Below, piece after piece: positions 1 to 11,810 of a stretch of 64,000 nucleotides of DNA (position 1 is the first letter of the stretch; every line of letters begins with the position of its first letter). The position numbers and the translations under genes are program-made. The stretch is from NCBI GenBank assembly GCA_958510825.1, contig OY294050.1, forward strand, positions 45,459,249 through 45,523,248, read 5' to 3'. This DNA comes from Brachypterus glaber (Eukaryota; Arthropoda; Insecta; Coleoptera; Kateretidae). Under the pieces are notes generated by a model. It was not told where the DNA came from, did not search any database, and worked only from the letters and a program-made list of their open reading frames with translations.

Positions 1-19
1 TTTCAATTTTTTTTTGTGT

Positions 20-790
20 ATTTTTGCGTTTTATGACGTTTTATGTCGATATAAATCAATTTCGAGCAAAAAAAAAATTATCGGTCGGTCGATCGGTCTG
101 TCCGGGAAATCTTGTGGGCACGATAACTTAAGAACGCTTTAAGCTAGAGACTTGAAATTTGGCATACAGGTATGTTACCAAAAGTTCTCGCTCGGGATTG
201 TTTTTGGTAAACATTGGGGTGCGGCAAGGTGGGCAAATGGGGAAAAATACATTTTTTTTAGAAAAATTTGAAAATTGCTATATATGGGTTTTCAAGGTTG
301 CTGAAATTGAATCTGATAAAAAAAACTTTTCCAATTTCACACCCGAGGGGGCGAGGGGGTAAATTTTTTAATATTATTATTTTCTTCAAAATTGGTATAT
401 AGGAGTTTTTGGGGTCTCTGAATCTGATAATACTTTTTTTCTTATTTCACCCCCTGAGGGGTGGGGATAGTTTTCGTGAAAACTGGTATATTGGGGTTTT
501 TCAGGTTGCTGAAAGTGAATCTGATAATAAAATTTTTCTAAATCCATTCCCTGAGGAGTGGGGGGTAGTTTTCGTGAAAATTGTTATATTGGGGTTTTTG
601 AGGTTGTTGAAAGTGAATCTGATTATAAAAAAATTCTAACTTTACCCCTAAAGGGGCAGAGGGTAGTTTTCGTGAAAATTGGTATATTAAGGCTTTTATG
701 GTTGCTGAAAGTGAATCTGATAATAAAAAATCTATTTTACGGGCGGAGGTGAAAAATAGGAAAGCGCTTTTACTGGGCAGTGTATTTTTT
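20..790 (+). repeat. Interspersed element with internal minisatellite, copy 1
   Basis: It opens with a GATATAAATCAATTTCGAGC segment, then about five degenerate tandem units of 80-95 bp, each with a GAAAATTGGTATAT / GTTGCTGAAAGTGAATCTG core and a C-run/G-run block, and closes near ACTGGGCAGTGTATTTT. Other copies: 12003-12738 (minus), 31605-31990 (minus, partial), 37265-37985 (plus), 38605-38795 (5' part only). Long ORFs over these units are repeat artefacts. Confidence 0.8.
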
Positions 791-1130
791 TTGAAAAGCA
801 AAAAAAAAATTGAAAAAAAATTTTTTCGAAAATTAAAAAAAAATTTCAATTTTTTTTCTTTGTTTTCTTTAACCCCCATAACTTTTTTGTTGTTGGGGGG
901 ATTACTTTCAAAATTGATAGCGTTGATCCTTATAATAGTAGTAATGCTGCCAACAAAATAAAACTTCCCCGGTATGCCTATTTCATTAAAACAAAACAAG
1001 TTAAAAAATATATTTTGAAAGGCGATTTTTTTTATTATTTTTAAAGAAAAAAAAAATATTTTTTTTTGCAAAACGAGAAGTTGTAAAAGACAAAAAAATT
1101 TCAAAAAAATTTTAAAAAAATATTTTTTTC

Positions 1131-1268
1131 ATACAGGCTAACAACATAGTACATTACAATGCGATGCCGTGATTGGCTTGATGTGCCGCCATGTATCTTG
1201 TAAGCCAATCACAGCATCGCCTTCTTATGTTTTATCTTCTTATGCAAGCTTCTGGATAGGCCTTAAGG
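1131..1268. mobile_element. Hairpin MITE, GCGATGCCGTGATTGGC family, copy 1
   Basis: Central inverted repeat GCGATGCCGTGATTGGCTTG ... AAGCCAATCACAGCATCGC with a short loop, plus outer ends resembling AGGCTCGCATAA and GCTTCTGGATAGGCC. At least four copies in the window (also 9313-9681, 59166-59292, 62521-62668). It lies just 3' of P450 exon 4. Confidence 0.8.
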
Positions 1269-1282
1269 GTTAAGTCATTTAC

Positions 1283-1600
1283 CTGTCGTATCTACCCCTG
1301 CAACCAGCATATCCATGATCATGGCAACTGCTACTTTTCTATCCAACATAGCCAGTCTTTTGAGTATACTCAAATCACCTAGGGAGTCGTCATTTGTTTC
1401 CAATGCCTCATCGATATGTTTTAAACTGGTAAAAGTTAGAATATCCAGAATTTTTATATATTCCCTCCATGTTTTTGTACTGAAGTATTTCCAGGCAGAA
1501 GGAAGTACGTCCAGTTTATACATATACTCGAACATTTTAAGGACACTATTAATGAATATTTGGGTCTCGGAATTTGGTTCTAAATCCGGTTTCAAACAAC
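1283..1600 (-). CDS. P450 exon 4 (I-helix)
   Basis: 318 nt, phase 1 to phase 1, acceptor TTTATTTTAG/GTTGTTTG, donor ACGACAG/GTAAAT. It encodes GCLKPDLEPNSETQIFINSV through DMLVAGVDTTG, with the oxygen-activating threonine pair of the I-helix. No later exon is visible in 1-1282, which is repeat. Confidence 0.92.
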
Positions 1601-4600
1601 CTAAAATAAAAAAAAAACAATACACCATAACCAACTACCGTATACGCGTAGTAGGGCATTGCAAAAAATACTTTTTTCTTATTTTTCATATGCTACCTCC
1701 TATGTCGTTTCAATTAAAAAATTATGCTTGCTTGTTATTATTTTTTTTTTTTTAAATTCAGTTTGGAATATGCTAGCTCAAAGCGTTCTTACATAACTTA
1801 TCGTGAATACAGAAAGATAGATAGACAACCCTAGTAGAAATTTAACGTTAGAATAACGTTTTTTTAATGTTAGAAAACTGTGTAAAAGTACGATATAAAA
1901 TATGTGCAAATGTCCCGCTTTTTAACGTTAGAATAAAACGTGACTTACAAACGTAAATCTAACGTTAGATTTTTAAGTTAGAAATACGTAATAAGTACGT
2001 TTAATTTCTAACTTTCGGAGGGGGCGTGGCCCACTAGGAAATTTCTACCTGTATCATAAAATGGCAGCTGGAGACAAATTTATTCATATAAATAAATCTT
2101 AATATATTTTAGCAATCATAATATTTTTAAACATAATTTCGTTACATTTATTTATAAAATAGCCATCTTTTTAGGTGGCCCTAAATATTTTTCGTGTAAT
2201 ATTCTGTTATACTTCGATAAATAAGATACAGCCATTTAAAAAATCGCTAAAATTTTTTTTTGATCCTTTGATTTTTTGTCCTAGTGTACACTCAGAATCC
2301 TAAAATATTTTTTCAATTATAGTACAGCGTTGCCAGACTTACTATAATTTTGACTTTTGGGGGTATTTTTTTAAACTTATTATAGAAATAATAAATAATT
2401 ATCAAACCTAGGCACATAGTATTTTCTACTATAGCTTACGTATTAATAATGGAAATTTAAAAAATATTTAAATTTAGAATAAGGTTAGAAAAAGGTTAGA
2501 ATTTAGTTAAGAAACTTACGTTAGATTTATGTATTTTATAACTTTTTTTTCAAACGTTAGGTTTTAAGGTTAGATTTATATATTTTATAACGTTTTTGTA
2601 TAACATTTGAGACTAAACATAAAAATTTCACTAATCTAATGTTATGTTAAGTTATAACTTCTATAATCTATAGATTTATGTACTTTTCTACCAGGGTCAG
2701 TTATGTCCTTGAATATAATATTATATTTTTATATAATCCAAACCAACCTAAATGTTTATTTAAGGCCAACATTCCCATAGATTCCAAGGCCCACTTGTAT
2801 AATTCGTTAATAAAATTATCAGGTAATTGGCCATCATCATTTTGGGCCGATAATAGTCTTATTTTATCGAGCAACTCTGTTGCTATGAGGTCCATACTAC
2901 CAACGTAGTGCAAGGCGGTCCTTGGTTGCATCAAAATTGGGTTCACTTTGGATCTAAGTTTGAACCACTCTTCTCCTTGGACTGTCAGTACTCCCCCAAC
3001 ATCTGTTAGTATAATGAAAATAAAAATAATTAAAATTCCAAAGATTTTAAAAGACAGTCCCGGGCAGGTTAAATAAATTACACCAAGTTTGATGTATGAT
3101 TGAAAAAAATATATTTATCCAACACCTTCACAGAAACACTTGTTTTGAGCACTATTTTAAATGTCAAAAGTGAGTTTTTTTCTACTAGTGACTAAAAAAT
3201 TTTTCACCCACTCTTTTACGTACAGCTTTTGATCTCACCCAAAATTAGTTACATACCCTATTAATTATAAGTATTATAACTATTCTATAAATAGAAGCAG
3301 TTAACTAAACCATAAAAATTAAAGAAAACCCCAAATTATTCTTTAGTTTTTGAATAAAATACTGTTTTTATTAAAAATTCTGTCATCACCGCGTCCATTT
3401 TGACGTTTGTAAGAAATGTAAAACTAGCAATTGTTTATTTTTAATAGGCATACTTAGGCCATGGCTACCTATTATTTTAGTATTAAGAAAACTTAATCTT
3501 AATATTTTTGACATAATTTTTCTCAAAATTATAGATTTTTATTTAAAAATAAAAGGTGTTGGATAAAATTTAATTATCAACTCGTGTATTAAGTGGTTTT
3601 ATTCACTTAATGCACTAGTTAAGATTATAACTATTTTCTATTTTGCGACTTTTATAAGTTCATAATCACACGCATTTTTCGTGTTCTTAGAGGCCTATAA
3701 GAGGTTAGTACTTTTTTCTTTTGGGTTGGCAAGACAGGACAAAAGAACATCGCTTGGCGTTTTCCGTGCAAATGTCAACCCCGCTTTTAAGTTTAGTTTT
3801 CTACGAAATTGTGTTTTAAGTTAATTTTTACCGTGTTAAAATTGCGGCTTGGATACTTGCAGTGAAAAAGAGGTTAGCTCACTATAAAATATATCAAAAT
3901 ATCGTTTGTTCTATGAATTTCAAACATAGCGAAAATTGTAATGCCAAACCAAAACAAAAATCCCTAAATCGGTCATCAATTTAAATATAAGTTTTTTTTT
4001 TATTTTAGAGCAAAATAGTAAAAATAGTATAAAGCACTCGTTTCATAAAACGTTTTTAGCACACAAGTACTTTAGAAAACTCGCCCCAAGCGGCTCGTTT
4101 TCTAAACTTGTACTCGTACGCTAAAAATGGGTGTTATAAAACTAGTACTTTAATATATCATAAATGAATCGTTGAGTTTTACAGCCATTCATTTGACAAT
4201 AATCGTTTAACAATTAATGTCGAACAACTTAAAGCTTAAAACAATTTTTCATTTGATAATATTTTTATGTAGTAAAGAATTGTTTACATGTTACACAAAA
4301 TAAATTGTTAACAATTTTTAACCTTGTTAAAAGTTAAGTAATTACCTTGGAAAAATTTTTTCCTTACCACGGTGGTTCGGAAACAAAATGTAGTGCCACT
4401 TCAATATAAACCATTTTTTTTAAACATAAATCATTATTTAGCGATCATTTTAAGACTAAATTTAAAAAAAATTATCGGTGCGTTTTTGAGAAATCCGATT
4501 TTTATTAGTTTTAACAGAAAAATATGAGATATTCAAAAATGATTTAAGTCAAATTTTACGTCAAAAAGTGAGTAAAAAGTTTTTATGGATATTTGAGGTA

Positions 4601-7600
4601 AATCGCTTTTAACGCAAAAACGGATTAACTTATTAACATAATTTTTTTTACTGTAGTAAAGAACCAATAAATAAGTAAACATTTAACATTTTATTAAAAT
4701 TAACTTTTTGACCCCGGGTTAAACATTCAATTTTTTATGTGATAAGATGATATTAAAGTACTAGTTTCATAACATACGTTTTTAAACAGAAACGTGTTAT
4801 GAAACGAGTGCTTTACACAATTTTTTCTATTTTGCTCTAAAATTTAAAAAAAACTTACATTTAAATTGATGACTGATTTAGGGATTTTTTGTTTTGGATT
4901 GGCATTACAGTTTACACCATGTTTAAAAGTCTAAGAACAAATGATATTTTGATATATTTTATAGTCATCTCTTCTCTTTTTTACTGCAATTAACCAAGCC
5001 ACAATTTTAACATGGTAAAAATAACCTAAACACAAAATTTTGTAGAAAATTTAACTCTAAAGCGACATTGATATTTGCACAGAAAATGTCAAGCGATAGG
5101 CCAGGTCTGTTGCCAACCCAAAAGAACAAAAAGTACAGACCTCTTACGGGCCTATAAGAACACGCAAAATGCATGTGATTATAAAAAAAAAAATATCTTT
5201 TTGAATTTACCAAAAACACTGTCGGGGCAAAAACATATCGGTTTTCTTTTAAATCATACGACTTTTGTTTGATTTTACAACGATTTTTCCCTAATGAACC
5301 TTAAACGTGCTCTGGCTCCCCTAAGAAGCCATTTAAAACATACTTTTTTTTCTCACTTTTTGACGTAAAATCTGATATTTAATAAAACTGTTGAATCTCA
5401 TATTTTTTGTTAAAAAAAAATGAAAATCGTTTATTATTCTCAAAAACGCATGGATAGTTTTTTTTAATGTTTTTTTAATGATAGCAGTGCTCTAAATAAT
5501 TAATTTTGAAAAAAAATGGGCCATTTCAAAGTGGCACCAAATGTTATTTTCAAACCACCGCACCATTTTTTCGTTTTTAAATTTTTTTTTTGATTTTACA
5601 ACGATTTTTCTCTAATGAACCTCAAACGTGCTCTGGCTCCCCTAAGAAGCCATTTAAAACATAGTTTTTTTTCTCACTTTTTGACGTAAAATCTGATATT
5701 TAATAAAACTGTTGAATCTCATATTTTTTGTTAAAAAAAATGAAAATCGTTTATTATTCTCAAAAACGCATGGATAGTTTTTTTTTTAATGTTTTTTTAA
5801 TGATAGCAGTGCTCTAAATAATTAATTTTGAAAAAAAAATGGGCCATTTCAAAGTGGCACCAAATGTTATTTCCAAACCACCGCACCATTTTTTCGTTTT
5901 TCAAAAAAGATTTTTTTTCACAATTTTTCCGTCTTTTAAATATTTTTTTTTAGATTTTTTTTTTTATAATAAAATTTACAGTTACGTAATTACCCTGGAA
6001 ATTTTCTTTCCTTGTACGGGTCCTATAATGCACAAACGAGGGCAATCCAAGTCGCATAATTTTGGAAAATGACACGTCTTGAAATCTATTTTCTAAATCT
6101 TAGTGGCCCTTACACTAAATCCCTATAGGAGATCCAATATGGCCGCTAGAACCACGCGACCTTCACCACTTTTATTACTTAAACGACTATAAAACCACTC
6201 GCATGAATCCGATTAAGGCCAAAAATGGCCGAAATGAAAGTTCTTGAACTTTGCTTTCGAAAGCTGTATGGTAAAATTTTTTTTGTTCACGTAAAATCCA
6301 ATATGGCCTCCAAAACCACGTGGCTTTGGCGTTTTTACGTCAAAACATCAAACAAATAAACTGTGTGACTCTTATTGATGTCTATGGGGTCGCTGATCAT
6401 AAATCCAAAGTCAAATCCAATATGGCGGATGAGTTTTTCCAAAATGAACCGATTCACGCAAAATTTGGTATGTGGGGGTTTTTCGGGTCACTGATCACGT
6501 ATCCGAAATCAGTTTTGTAAAATTCAAGATGGCGGTTCCAATATGGCGGATGAGATTTTTTTAAATGAAACGATTCACGTCAAATTTGGTATGTGGGGTT
6601 ATCGGGTTATAACGTAATGAACATGACTTCAAAAACGACTGTAAATAAAATTTTAGCAGAATCGGTTAAGTTTTCAAAAATTGGTACACCAAATTGAATC
6701 CTTTATATTGAATTTTTCAAAACTAACTTTGGATTCTGAATCAACAACCAAATTTGTAATAAATGGGTTTATTTTTGAACATCTCGTCCGCCATCTTGAA
6801 TTTTACAAATTTGACTTCGGATCTCTAGCGTTTTTGCGTCAAAACATTAAAGAAACGAACTGGTTCATTTAAAAAAATCTCATCCGCCATATTGGATCCT
6901 CCATCTTGAATTTTACAAATCTGACTTTGGATTTATGATCAGCGACCACAAAAACCCTCATGTACCTACATAGACCTCAATAAGAGTCAAACAGCTTATT
7001 TTTTTTTTTTTGATGTTTTGACGTAAAAACGCCAAAGCCATGTGGTTTTGGCGGCCATATTGTATTTTACGTGAACAAAATTTTTTTTCCACACAGCTTT
7101 CGAAAGAGAAGTTCAAGAATTTTCATTTCAGTCCTTTTTGGCCTTAATCGGATTCATGCGAGTGGTTTAATAGTCGTTTACGTAATAAAAGTGGTAAAGG
7201 TCACGTGGTTCTAGCGGCCATATTGGATCTCCTATAGTGATTTAGTGTAAGGGCCACTAAGATTTAGAAAGTAGATTTCAAGACCTTTTATTTGAGCCAT
7301 TATAGACCTCAAATGGACCTCACCAATTTTGGCTAAGTGGGGGTCGCTCGTTCAGAAAGAATGCCTCATATATATTTTTTTTTGAAAAAAAAAATTGATA
7401 ATTAAAAAAAAATATTTTTTTTTTAATTGTTATTTTATTTTGAATTTTCCTTTTAATTTTTTTTTTCTTATTTTTTTTTCCAAAATTTTTTCGGTTTTTT
7501 GAATAATTCTGTTTTTAATTTTTTTTAACGTAATTACCTTGGAAAATTTCTTTCCTTGTACGGGTTCTATAATGCACAAAGGAGGGCAATCCATATCGCA

Positions 7601-8939
7601 GTGGCCTGGCGCCTTCGTTTCTGAGCATGGTTTCTACGTCATTTGGATCAAAGAGAAAGACCATATCTCTTCGTCCCAGAAGGCCTTTTAGAATCACTAT
7701 GTTTCCTAAAATAAAATATTACACAGGTCAAGCGCCAAAAAGTTGCCTGGGTTCTGTCAGTGGATTCTGACTCTACCTTGTGCCTACAGTTCACGGGTAG
7801 CCTTTTAGTACAATTTTAAAGGGTCGTAACTCTCTTAGGGGCTGTCCATATATTACGTAACGCAATTTTTCCCCCTCCCCCCTGTGTAACAAACTGTCAC
7901 ATTTACCAACACCCCCCCCCCCCCCGGTGTAACGCGTAACAATATTAAAATTTGTATTTTTTTTTCTAACATATCTTGATACAGAATTCCGCATAATGCA
8001 AGACGGTAAAAATACGGTGTAAAAATGATACATATTTATTATAATAATACATATAGCACTTAATGTACTTAAAGGATACTAAAATACAAAAACTAAATAT
8101 TAGTTATTTTTCCATGGACAAGTCATGTGTGTTTCCAAGTCTACAAAAGGCATTACAGATCGTTCTGTTTCTTCTGTGTTTGTTAGACATTGGCTTAGGT
8201 ACACACATTGGTGTTCTGTGAGTACACATTCCGCGCGAAAATGTATCATCGCCGATGATTTATCGGCAAGATCACGCTAGGACCGTAAGATTTTTTTTTA
8301 ATATCAATGTCAACAGATTTTTTACTGATTAAAATATTATTTAAATACGCATAGTTTCATCAATTTTTGTCTGAAAAAGGGAATTTTGGGCCACTAAATA
8401 GTAATTTATGTTGAAATAAAAAAATAAAAATACATCTGCCAAGCTTAGGAAATAAACATTTATTAAATTCCGTTACGTAACGTTTACCTAGACCCCCCCC
8501 CCCTAGGCGCGTTACGTAATATATGGACAGCCCCTTAGGGTTCGTTTTCGGAGCTATGTTCCTATGCTGGGATTTCTTGTTTTGTGATATAGAATCATCC
8601 CTTTATTTAATGCCAACTAACTGAAAACACCGTGTATTACTTACCATATTCCTTCTGCAGTCTTGTATTGAAGTCGTGCAAAGGCAGTTCAAAAAAATCT
8701 CCTCCTTTCATGAATTTGAGATTATTTCCAAAAATCGGCACAGGTCTGGGCCCGGGGATGTTTTTAAAAGGTTTGGCCTCAGCCCAGCCTTGCGGTTTGC
8801 TGTCATCCTCTGTCGATTGGGCCGCCAAATTTTTGTAGTACTCGTCTTTGTCTCGTTCTAATTTTAAACTTTCTGTTGCGAAAAATCTTTTAGACGCATG
8901 TACATTTTTGAATATTCGAGAATACTGTTTAGAAATCAT
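1283..8939 (-). CDS. Mitochondrial-clan cytochrome P450 (CYP12-like), 5' four exons, 3' end outside window
   Basis: Heme-thiolate mono-oxygenase of the insect mitochondrial clan, expected in the inner mitochondrial compartment and fed electrons by adrenodoxin. Four coding exons (8645-8939, 7538-7705, 2748-3002, 1283-1600) join in phase 1 at every junction and give about 345 residues. Seen: a basic N-terminus with an RFFATES stretch typical of a mitochondrial presequence; the proline-rich hinge IPGPRPVP near residue 61; GRRDMVFLFDP and LRNEGARPLRYGLPSF after the hinge; GGVLTVQGEEWFKLRSKVNP (C-helix region with WxxxR); NELYKWALESMGMLALNKHLG; and the I-helix AGVDTT at about residues 340-345, where the window's coding part stops at a GTAAAT donor. 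The K-helix ExxR, the PERF-like motif and the heme-binding cysteine (about 180 residues) must lie left of position 1. The motifs fit CYP12 best; CYP49, CYP301 or CYP334 relatives are possible. Substrate cannot be inferred. Confidence 0.92.
1829..2696. mobile_element. TIR element with CCCTRGTAGAAA ends, copy 1 (P450 intron 3)
   Basis: Ends CCCTAGTAGAAA and TTTCTACCAGGG, with many TAACGTTAGA-type inverted motifs near the left end. No coding capacity. Related copies at 23131-23978 and 47873-49372 give the ends independently. A 2-bp target duplication is possible (CA/CA here). Confidence 0.8.
2748..3002 (-). CDS. P450 exon 3
   Basis: 255 nt, phase 1 to phase 1, acceptor ACTAACAG/ATGTTGG, donor TTTAG/GTTGGT. 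It encodes the C-helix region (GEEWFKLRSKVNP) through ESMGMLALNKHLG. The donor is weaker than consensus (GTTGGT). Confidence 0.92.
3003..3640. other. P450 intron 2, no recognised feature
   Basis: AT-rich intron sequence. I see no exon, RNA gene or complete repeat boundary. Confidence 0.5.
3640..5265. repeat. Inverted pair of one repeat with an interrupted second element
   Basis: Segment 3640-4160 (CATAATCACACGCATTTT ... CACTCGTTTCATAA) reappears inverted at about 4751-5180. A third partial copy is at 63270-63705. Between the arms, 4367-4745 is the left part of a different TIR element (start CCACGGTGGTTCGGAAAC). That element resumes at 5269, so the right arm appears to have inserted into it. 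Confidence 0.7.
5269..5905. repeat. Tandem duplication of about 315 bp
   Basis: The block starting TTTTACAACGATTTTTCCC and ending CAAACCACCGCACC occurs at 5269-5579 and again at 5592-5900 with few differences. It is the right end of the TIR element that begins near 4367; an intact relative is at 43978-44703. Confidence 0.85.
5984..6055 (-). pseudogene. Duplicated 3' fragment of P450 exon 2 with its donor site
   Basis: Read on the minus strand, these 72 bases repeat the end of exon 2 (7528-7599) at roughly 88% identity: LGLPSFVHYRTRTRKENFQ, then a CAG/GGTAATT end, against YGLPSFVHYRTRTRKEIFQ in the real exon. The frame is open but only about 20 codons remain and there is no acceptor. It lies in the same orientation as the gene and is separated from the true exon by the fold-back at 6072-7290. 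Confidence 0.85.
6072..7290. repeat. Fold-back element between exon 2 and its duplicated fragment
   Basis: The left arm (about 6072-6600) and right arm (about 6770-7290) are inverted copies. Each carries GGCCCTTACACTAAATC-type, CGGATTCATGCGAGTGG-type and AATATGGCGGATGAG-type blocks. No transposase is visible. Confidence 0.85.
7538..7705 (-). CDS. P450 exon 2
   Basis: 168 nt, phase 1 to phase 1, with acceptor TTTTAG/GAAAC and donor CAAG/GTAATT. It encodes GNIVILKGLLGRRDMVFLFD and continues to RTRTRKEIFQ, the conserved block after the hinge in CYP12-type proteins. The 3' end of this exon, with its donor, is duplicated at 5984-6055. Confidence 0.93.
7838..8534. mobile_element. MITE with GGGGCTGTCCATATATTACG ends (P450 intron 1)
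   Basis: 697 bp with inverted ends GGGGCTGTCCATATATTACG and its complement at 8515-8534, flanked by TTA on both sides (7835-7837 and 8535-8537). A 3-bp TTA duplication suits the PIF/Harbinger superfamily. There is no transposase, and C-runs lie just inside each end. Confidence 0.8.
8645..8939 (-). CDS. P450 exon 1 (targeting peptide and proline hinge)
   Basis: Starts at the ATG at 8939, the first in-frame Met, and ends at an AATATG/GTAAGT donor in phase 1. Residues 1-24 are Lys/Arg/Ser/Phe-rich without acidic residues, as in a mitochondrial presequence. An acidic linker and IPGPRPVP follow. The sequence just upstream (about 8995-9002, minus) has a TTTTATACC stretch that could be a weak TATA element; I would not rely on it. 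Confidence 0.93.
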
Positions 8940-9312
8940 TTAGAAGTAAACTATAGTCAGAGACCAGAACAAGGTTTATTTCTGATACAGCGTAGGTATA
9001 AAAAATATCACTATTTAACTAACTTTAAATTATTTTTAATAATGCATTAGAATTTGTATTTGTATATTTAGAAGCAAACTAGTGCACTGATAATACACTG
9101 TAGGTACTATACCACTAGTAGGCGAATTTCTATTATTAATAAAATTAAATAACAACAGCCTTGAGGATATGTAATGCTTGGCTTTTCTTAGTCTACTCTT
9201 TACGGTGGACTTTGCGTTTTTTTTTCGTATACCAATGATTTTTCCCGAATAGCCCAATCATTTTAGATTTTTTTCATGAAAAAAATTTACAAGTCAGAAC
9301 TTTTGACGCAGT
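8940..9312. other. Region upstream of the P450, no recognised gene
   Basis: 5' flank of the P450. No convincing promoter elements beyond a weak TATA-like TTTTATACC. AT-rich otherwise. Confidence 0.5.
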
Positions 9313-9521
9313 TAAGGGCATATCCACAGGCTCGAATAACAACATAGTACATTTAAATGCTTAAGATTATTTATAAAAATAGATGTCAAAATATTGAAGG
9401 ATGGAGTCATAAAGAAATTTAAAAGCAAGAGTTAAAAATTATAATTAAAAGATCGTATTGTATATTATAATATTAATTTGTTAGGGACACAGTCTCATCG
9501 GCTATGCCGCTTACTGTTGTA

Positions 9522-9574
<53 letters not shown>

Positions 9575-9681
9575 TGTGATGCGGTGATTGGCTTGATGTG
9601 CCTCCATGTATCTTGTAAGTCAATCACGGCATCGCATTCTTATGTTTTATGTTTTTATGCAGCTTCTGGATAGGCCTTAAG
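9313..9681. mobile_element. Hairpin MITE copy 2, split by a (TAA)n-tailed insert
   Basis: The left end (CATATCCACAGGCTCG, 9313-9355) and the hairpin plus right end (about 9570-9681) belong to the MITE at 1131. The 214 bp between end in about sixteen TAA units (9526-9572) after CGGCTATGCCGCTTACTG. That looks like the 3' end of a 5'-truncated LINE or SINE inserted into the MITE. Confidence 0.7.
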
Positions 9682-9714
9682 TGTCCCCCGCGGAGTAGAT
9701 CAAGAAATCACATT

Positions 9715-10730
9715 CTTGTCCATAAATTTGATAAGGGAAGTGTCCGCCATCTTGGATTTTGTGTGATTTTGTCGAAAATTATTGCTAATAAAGCAAAAAG
9801 TGTGAAGAATCTTGGATTTTGTGTTTTTGTCGATTTGCACGCGTATTTTGCATTTCTCGGTAAAAAATTTAGGTGACAAATTTGTAGAGAATTCAATTCT
9901 CTACAATCTTTACATAGTCAATATTGTTGAAAAATAGTTATTTATGGTAGTAGTGGGTAAAGTAAGGTAATTTTCGAGAGGGCAATATCGGTTTACCCAT
10001 GAGTGCCATACAAGGTTTTATCCAATAAATAGCATAGAAATTCATATTTTTATTAAAAATTTTAATGACATTTACAAGAAAATAATTTGACAAGTGACAG
10101 TTGAGTGGGTAAAATAAATAATTATCCACTCAATAAAGTAAAAGCCACGCGGGGGTTATTATTGAGTTTAACTATTTAAAATAAAGCTGGTAATTGTCTC
10201 ATTATCTGTATGAATTGGATAAAAATTATTTATTGCTAATAATAAGCAAGAAGTGTGAAAAATCTTGGATTTTGTGTTTGTGTCCATTTTCACCCGTATT
10301 TTGCATTTCTCGATAAAAAAGGCAAGTGAAAAATTTGTAGAATTCAATTCTCTACAAATTTCTTACTTACCTTTTTTATCAAGAAATTCAAAATACGCGT
10401 GAAAATCGACAAAAACACAAAATCACACAAAATCCACTTATTTTCAATAACAATGGTCCAAAAGTTGAAAAAACTGCGCCACTCCTAATTTTTCACACTT
10501 TTTGCTTATTATTAGTAATAAATATATTTTTTTCAACGATATTGACCATATGAAGATTGTAGAGAATTGAATTCTCTACAAATTTGTCACTCGCCTTTTT
10601 TATAGAAAAATTCAAAATACGCGTGCAAATCGTCAAAAACACAAAATCCAAGATTTTTCACGATTTTGCTTATTATTAGCAATAATAGTATATTATTCAA
10701 TAAATGTATAATATTTGCTATTAATCACCC
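9715..10730. repeat. Nested inverted copies around an AGAGAATTCAATTCTCT motif
   Basis: CTTGGATTTTGTG, GTATTTTGCATTTCTCG and TTTGTAGAGAATTCAATTC blocks recur in both orientations at 9750-9905, 10240-10360 and 10370-10700. A copy of the TTTATGGTACTAGTGGGTAAAG repeat (about 9930-10220) is embedded. No gene. Confidence 0.7.
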
Positions 10731-10899
10731 GAATGATTAATAGCTATTATACCCGAGTAGAATACTATACTTTATCTACAGCTGTTTTGAAGTTTAAACG
10801 GATTATTTTTACAGACCCGTGATTAAGAGGCCTATTAATCACGGCCGTGGATAAAATATTTTTCTAACCCCCTCATTTTTAAAACGTTTAGCCCCCCAT

Positions 10900-11810
10900 A
10901 ACTTTCTTATTTTTTTGGGGATTCTTTTCAGTTTCAATAGACTTTGTGTCCTTACCAAGAATAAACTAGATGAAACGTTGCAAGCACCATGTCAAAACAT
11001 CGGCACTATTGTACAATAGAGCCATCTAGTTTGCAAATTTCAAACTAAGTGTTTCGTTTGATTTTAAATTCTGTATCTTTAAAACATTATATTCTAGCAA
11101 AAAATATGTGAGATATGCTAAAAAAACCTTTTACTGCTTTAAACGCCAATATCTCGAAAACAATGCGTTTTAGGAAAACGTTGTTTATAACATTTTTTGA
11201 CTAATTTAAAATTATCTTTTATATAAGTGCTAAATTAACTAAATACAATAATAATTGCCTTAATTATAAACAAAAAACGCTAAAAATAGGAGTTTTACCC
11301 TATTATTACCCCTTACCCCCAATCGTTTACCCCCAAAATCTAATCAGTTCTTCGGAATACGATAAGAAACAATATGCAAAAAAGCGCAAGTCGATATCTC
11401 ATGTAGAAATGGAGTTAGAGAGTTTACACCCAGACAGACAGACAGACGGACGCAATTTTTTTTTACTGATTTCGACTCTTGAAGAAGAATGATCTAAAAC
11501 GTCGATAAATGTGAAAAAAACGTGGTCAAAGATTTTGACTTTTCGGCGAAGATTTCAATACATCGGCACTCTTAGTAGCACTAAGTGCCGATGTAATTTT
11601 TCTGAAAATTTGAAGTTGGTTGGATTATTCTTTGTTGAGTTATCGTGCGAAAAAGAAAACGTGACATACAGACAGAGTACAGACGCACAAATGGAAGTTT
11701 TAAGAAGTTGTTTAGAATTGTATATAACGCACTTTGGTACAAAATTATTTGATTTTGGACAATTTTTTTTTCGGGGTCCAAAAAAAATGTATAATACTTA
11801 TCTGCTGTGA
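10900..11810. repeat. Interspersed repeat, copy 1
   Basis: Shares AATAAACTAGATGAAACG through ACTAAGTGCCGATGTAAT with 21930-22641, where it abuts 7B2 exon 5. It contains a CGGCACT...AGTGCCG hairpin at 11564-11592 and a CAGACAGACAGACGGACG stretch. No coding content. Confidence 0.8.

Noticed and set aside
538..1104. 188-codon minus frame
   Set aside because: Composed of minisatellite units and homopolymers; composition (Phe/Lys/Asn) is that of AT-rich repeat and it recurs with the element.
1..1282. Search for the P450 heme-binding exon
   Set aside because: No FxxGxRxCxG-like reading or ExxR block on the minus strand; the interval is minisatellite and a MITE.
9526..9572. (TAA)n as a stand-alone microsatellite of interest
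   Set aside because: It is the tail of the insert in the split MITE and is already explained.
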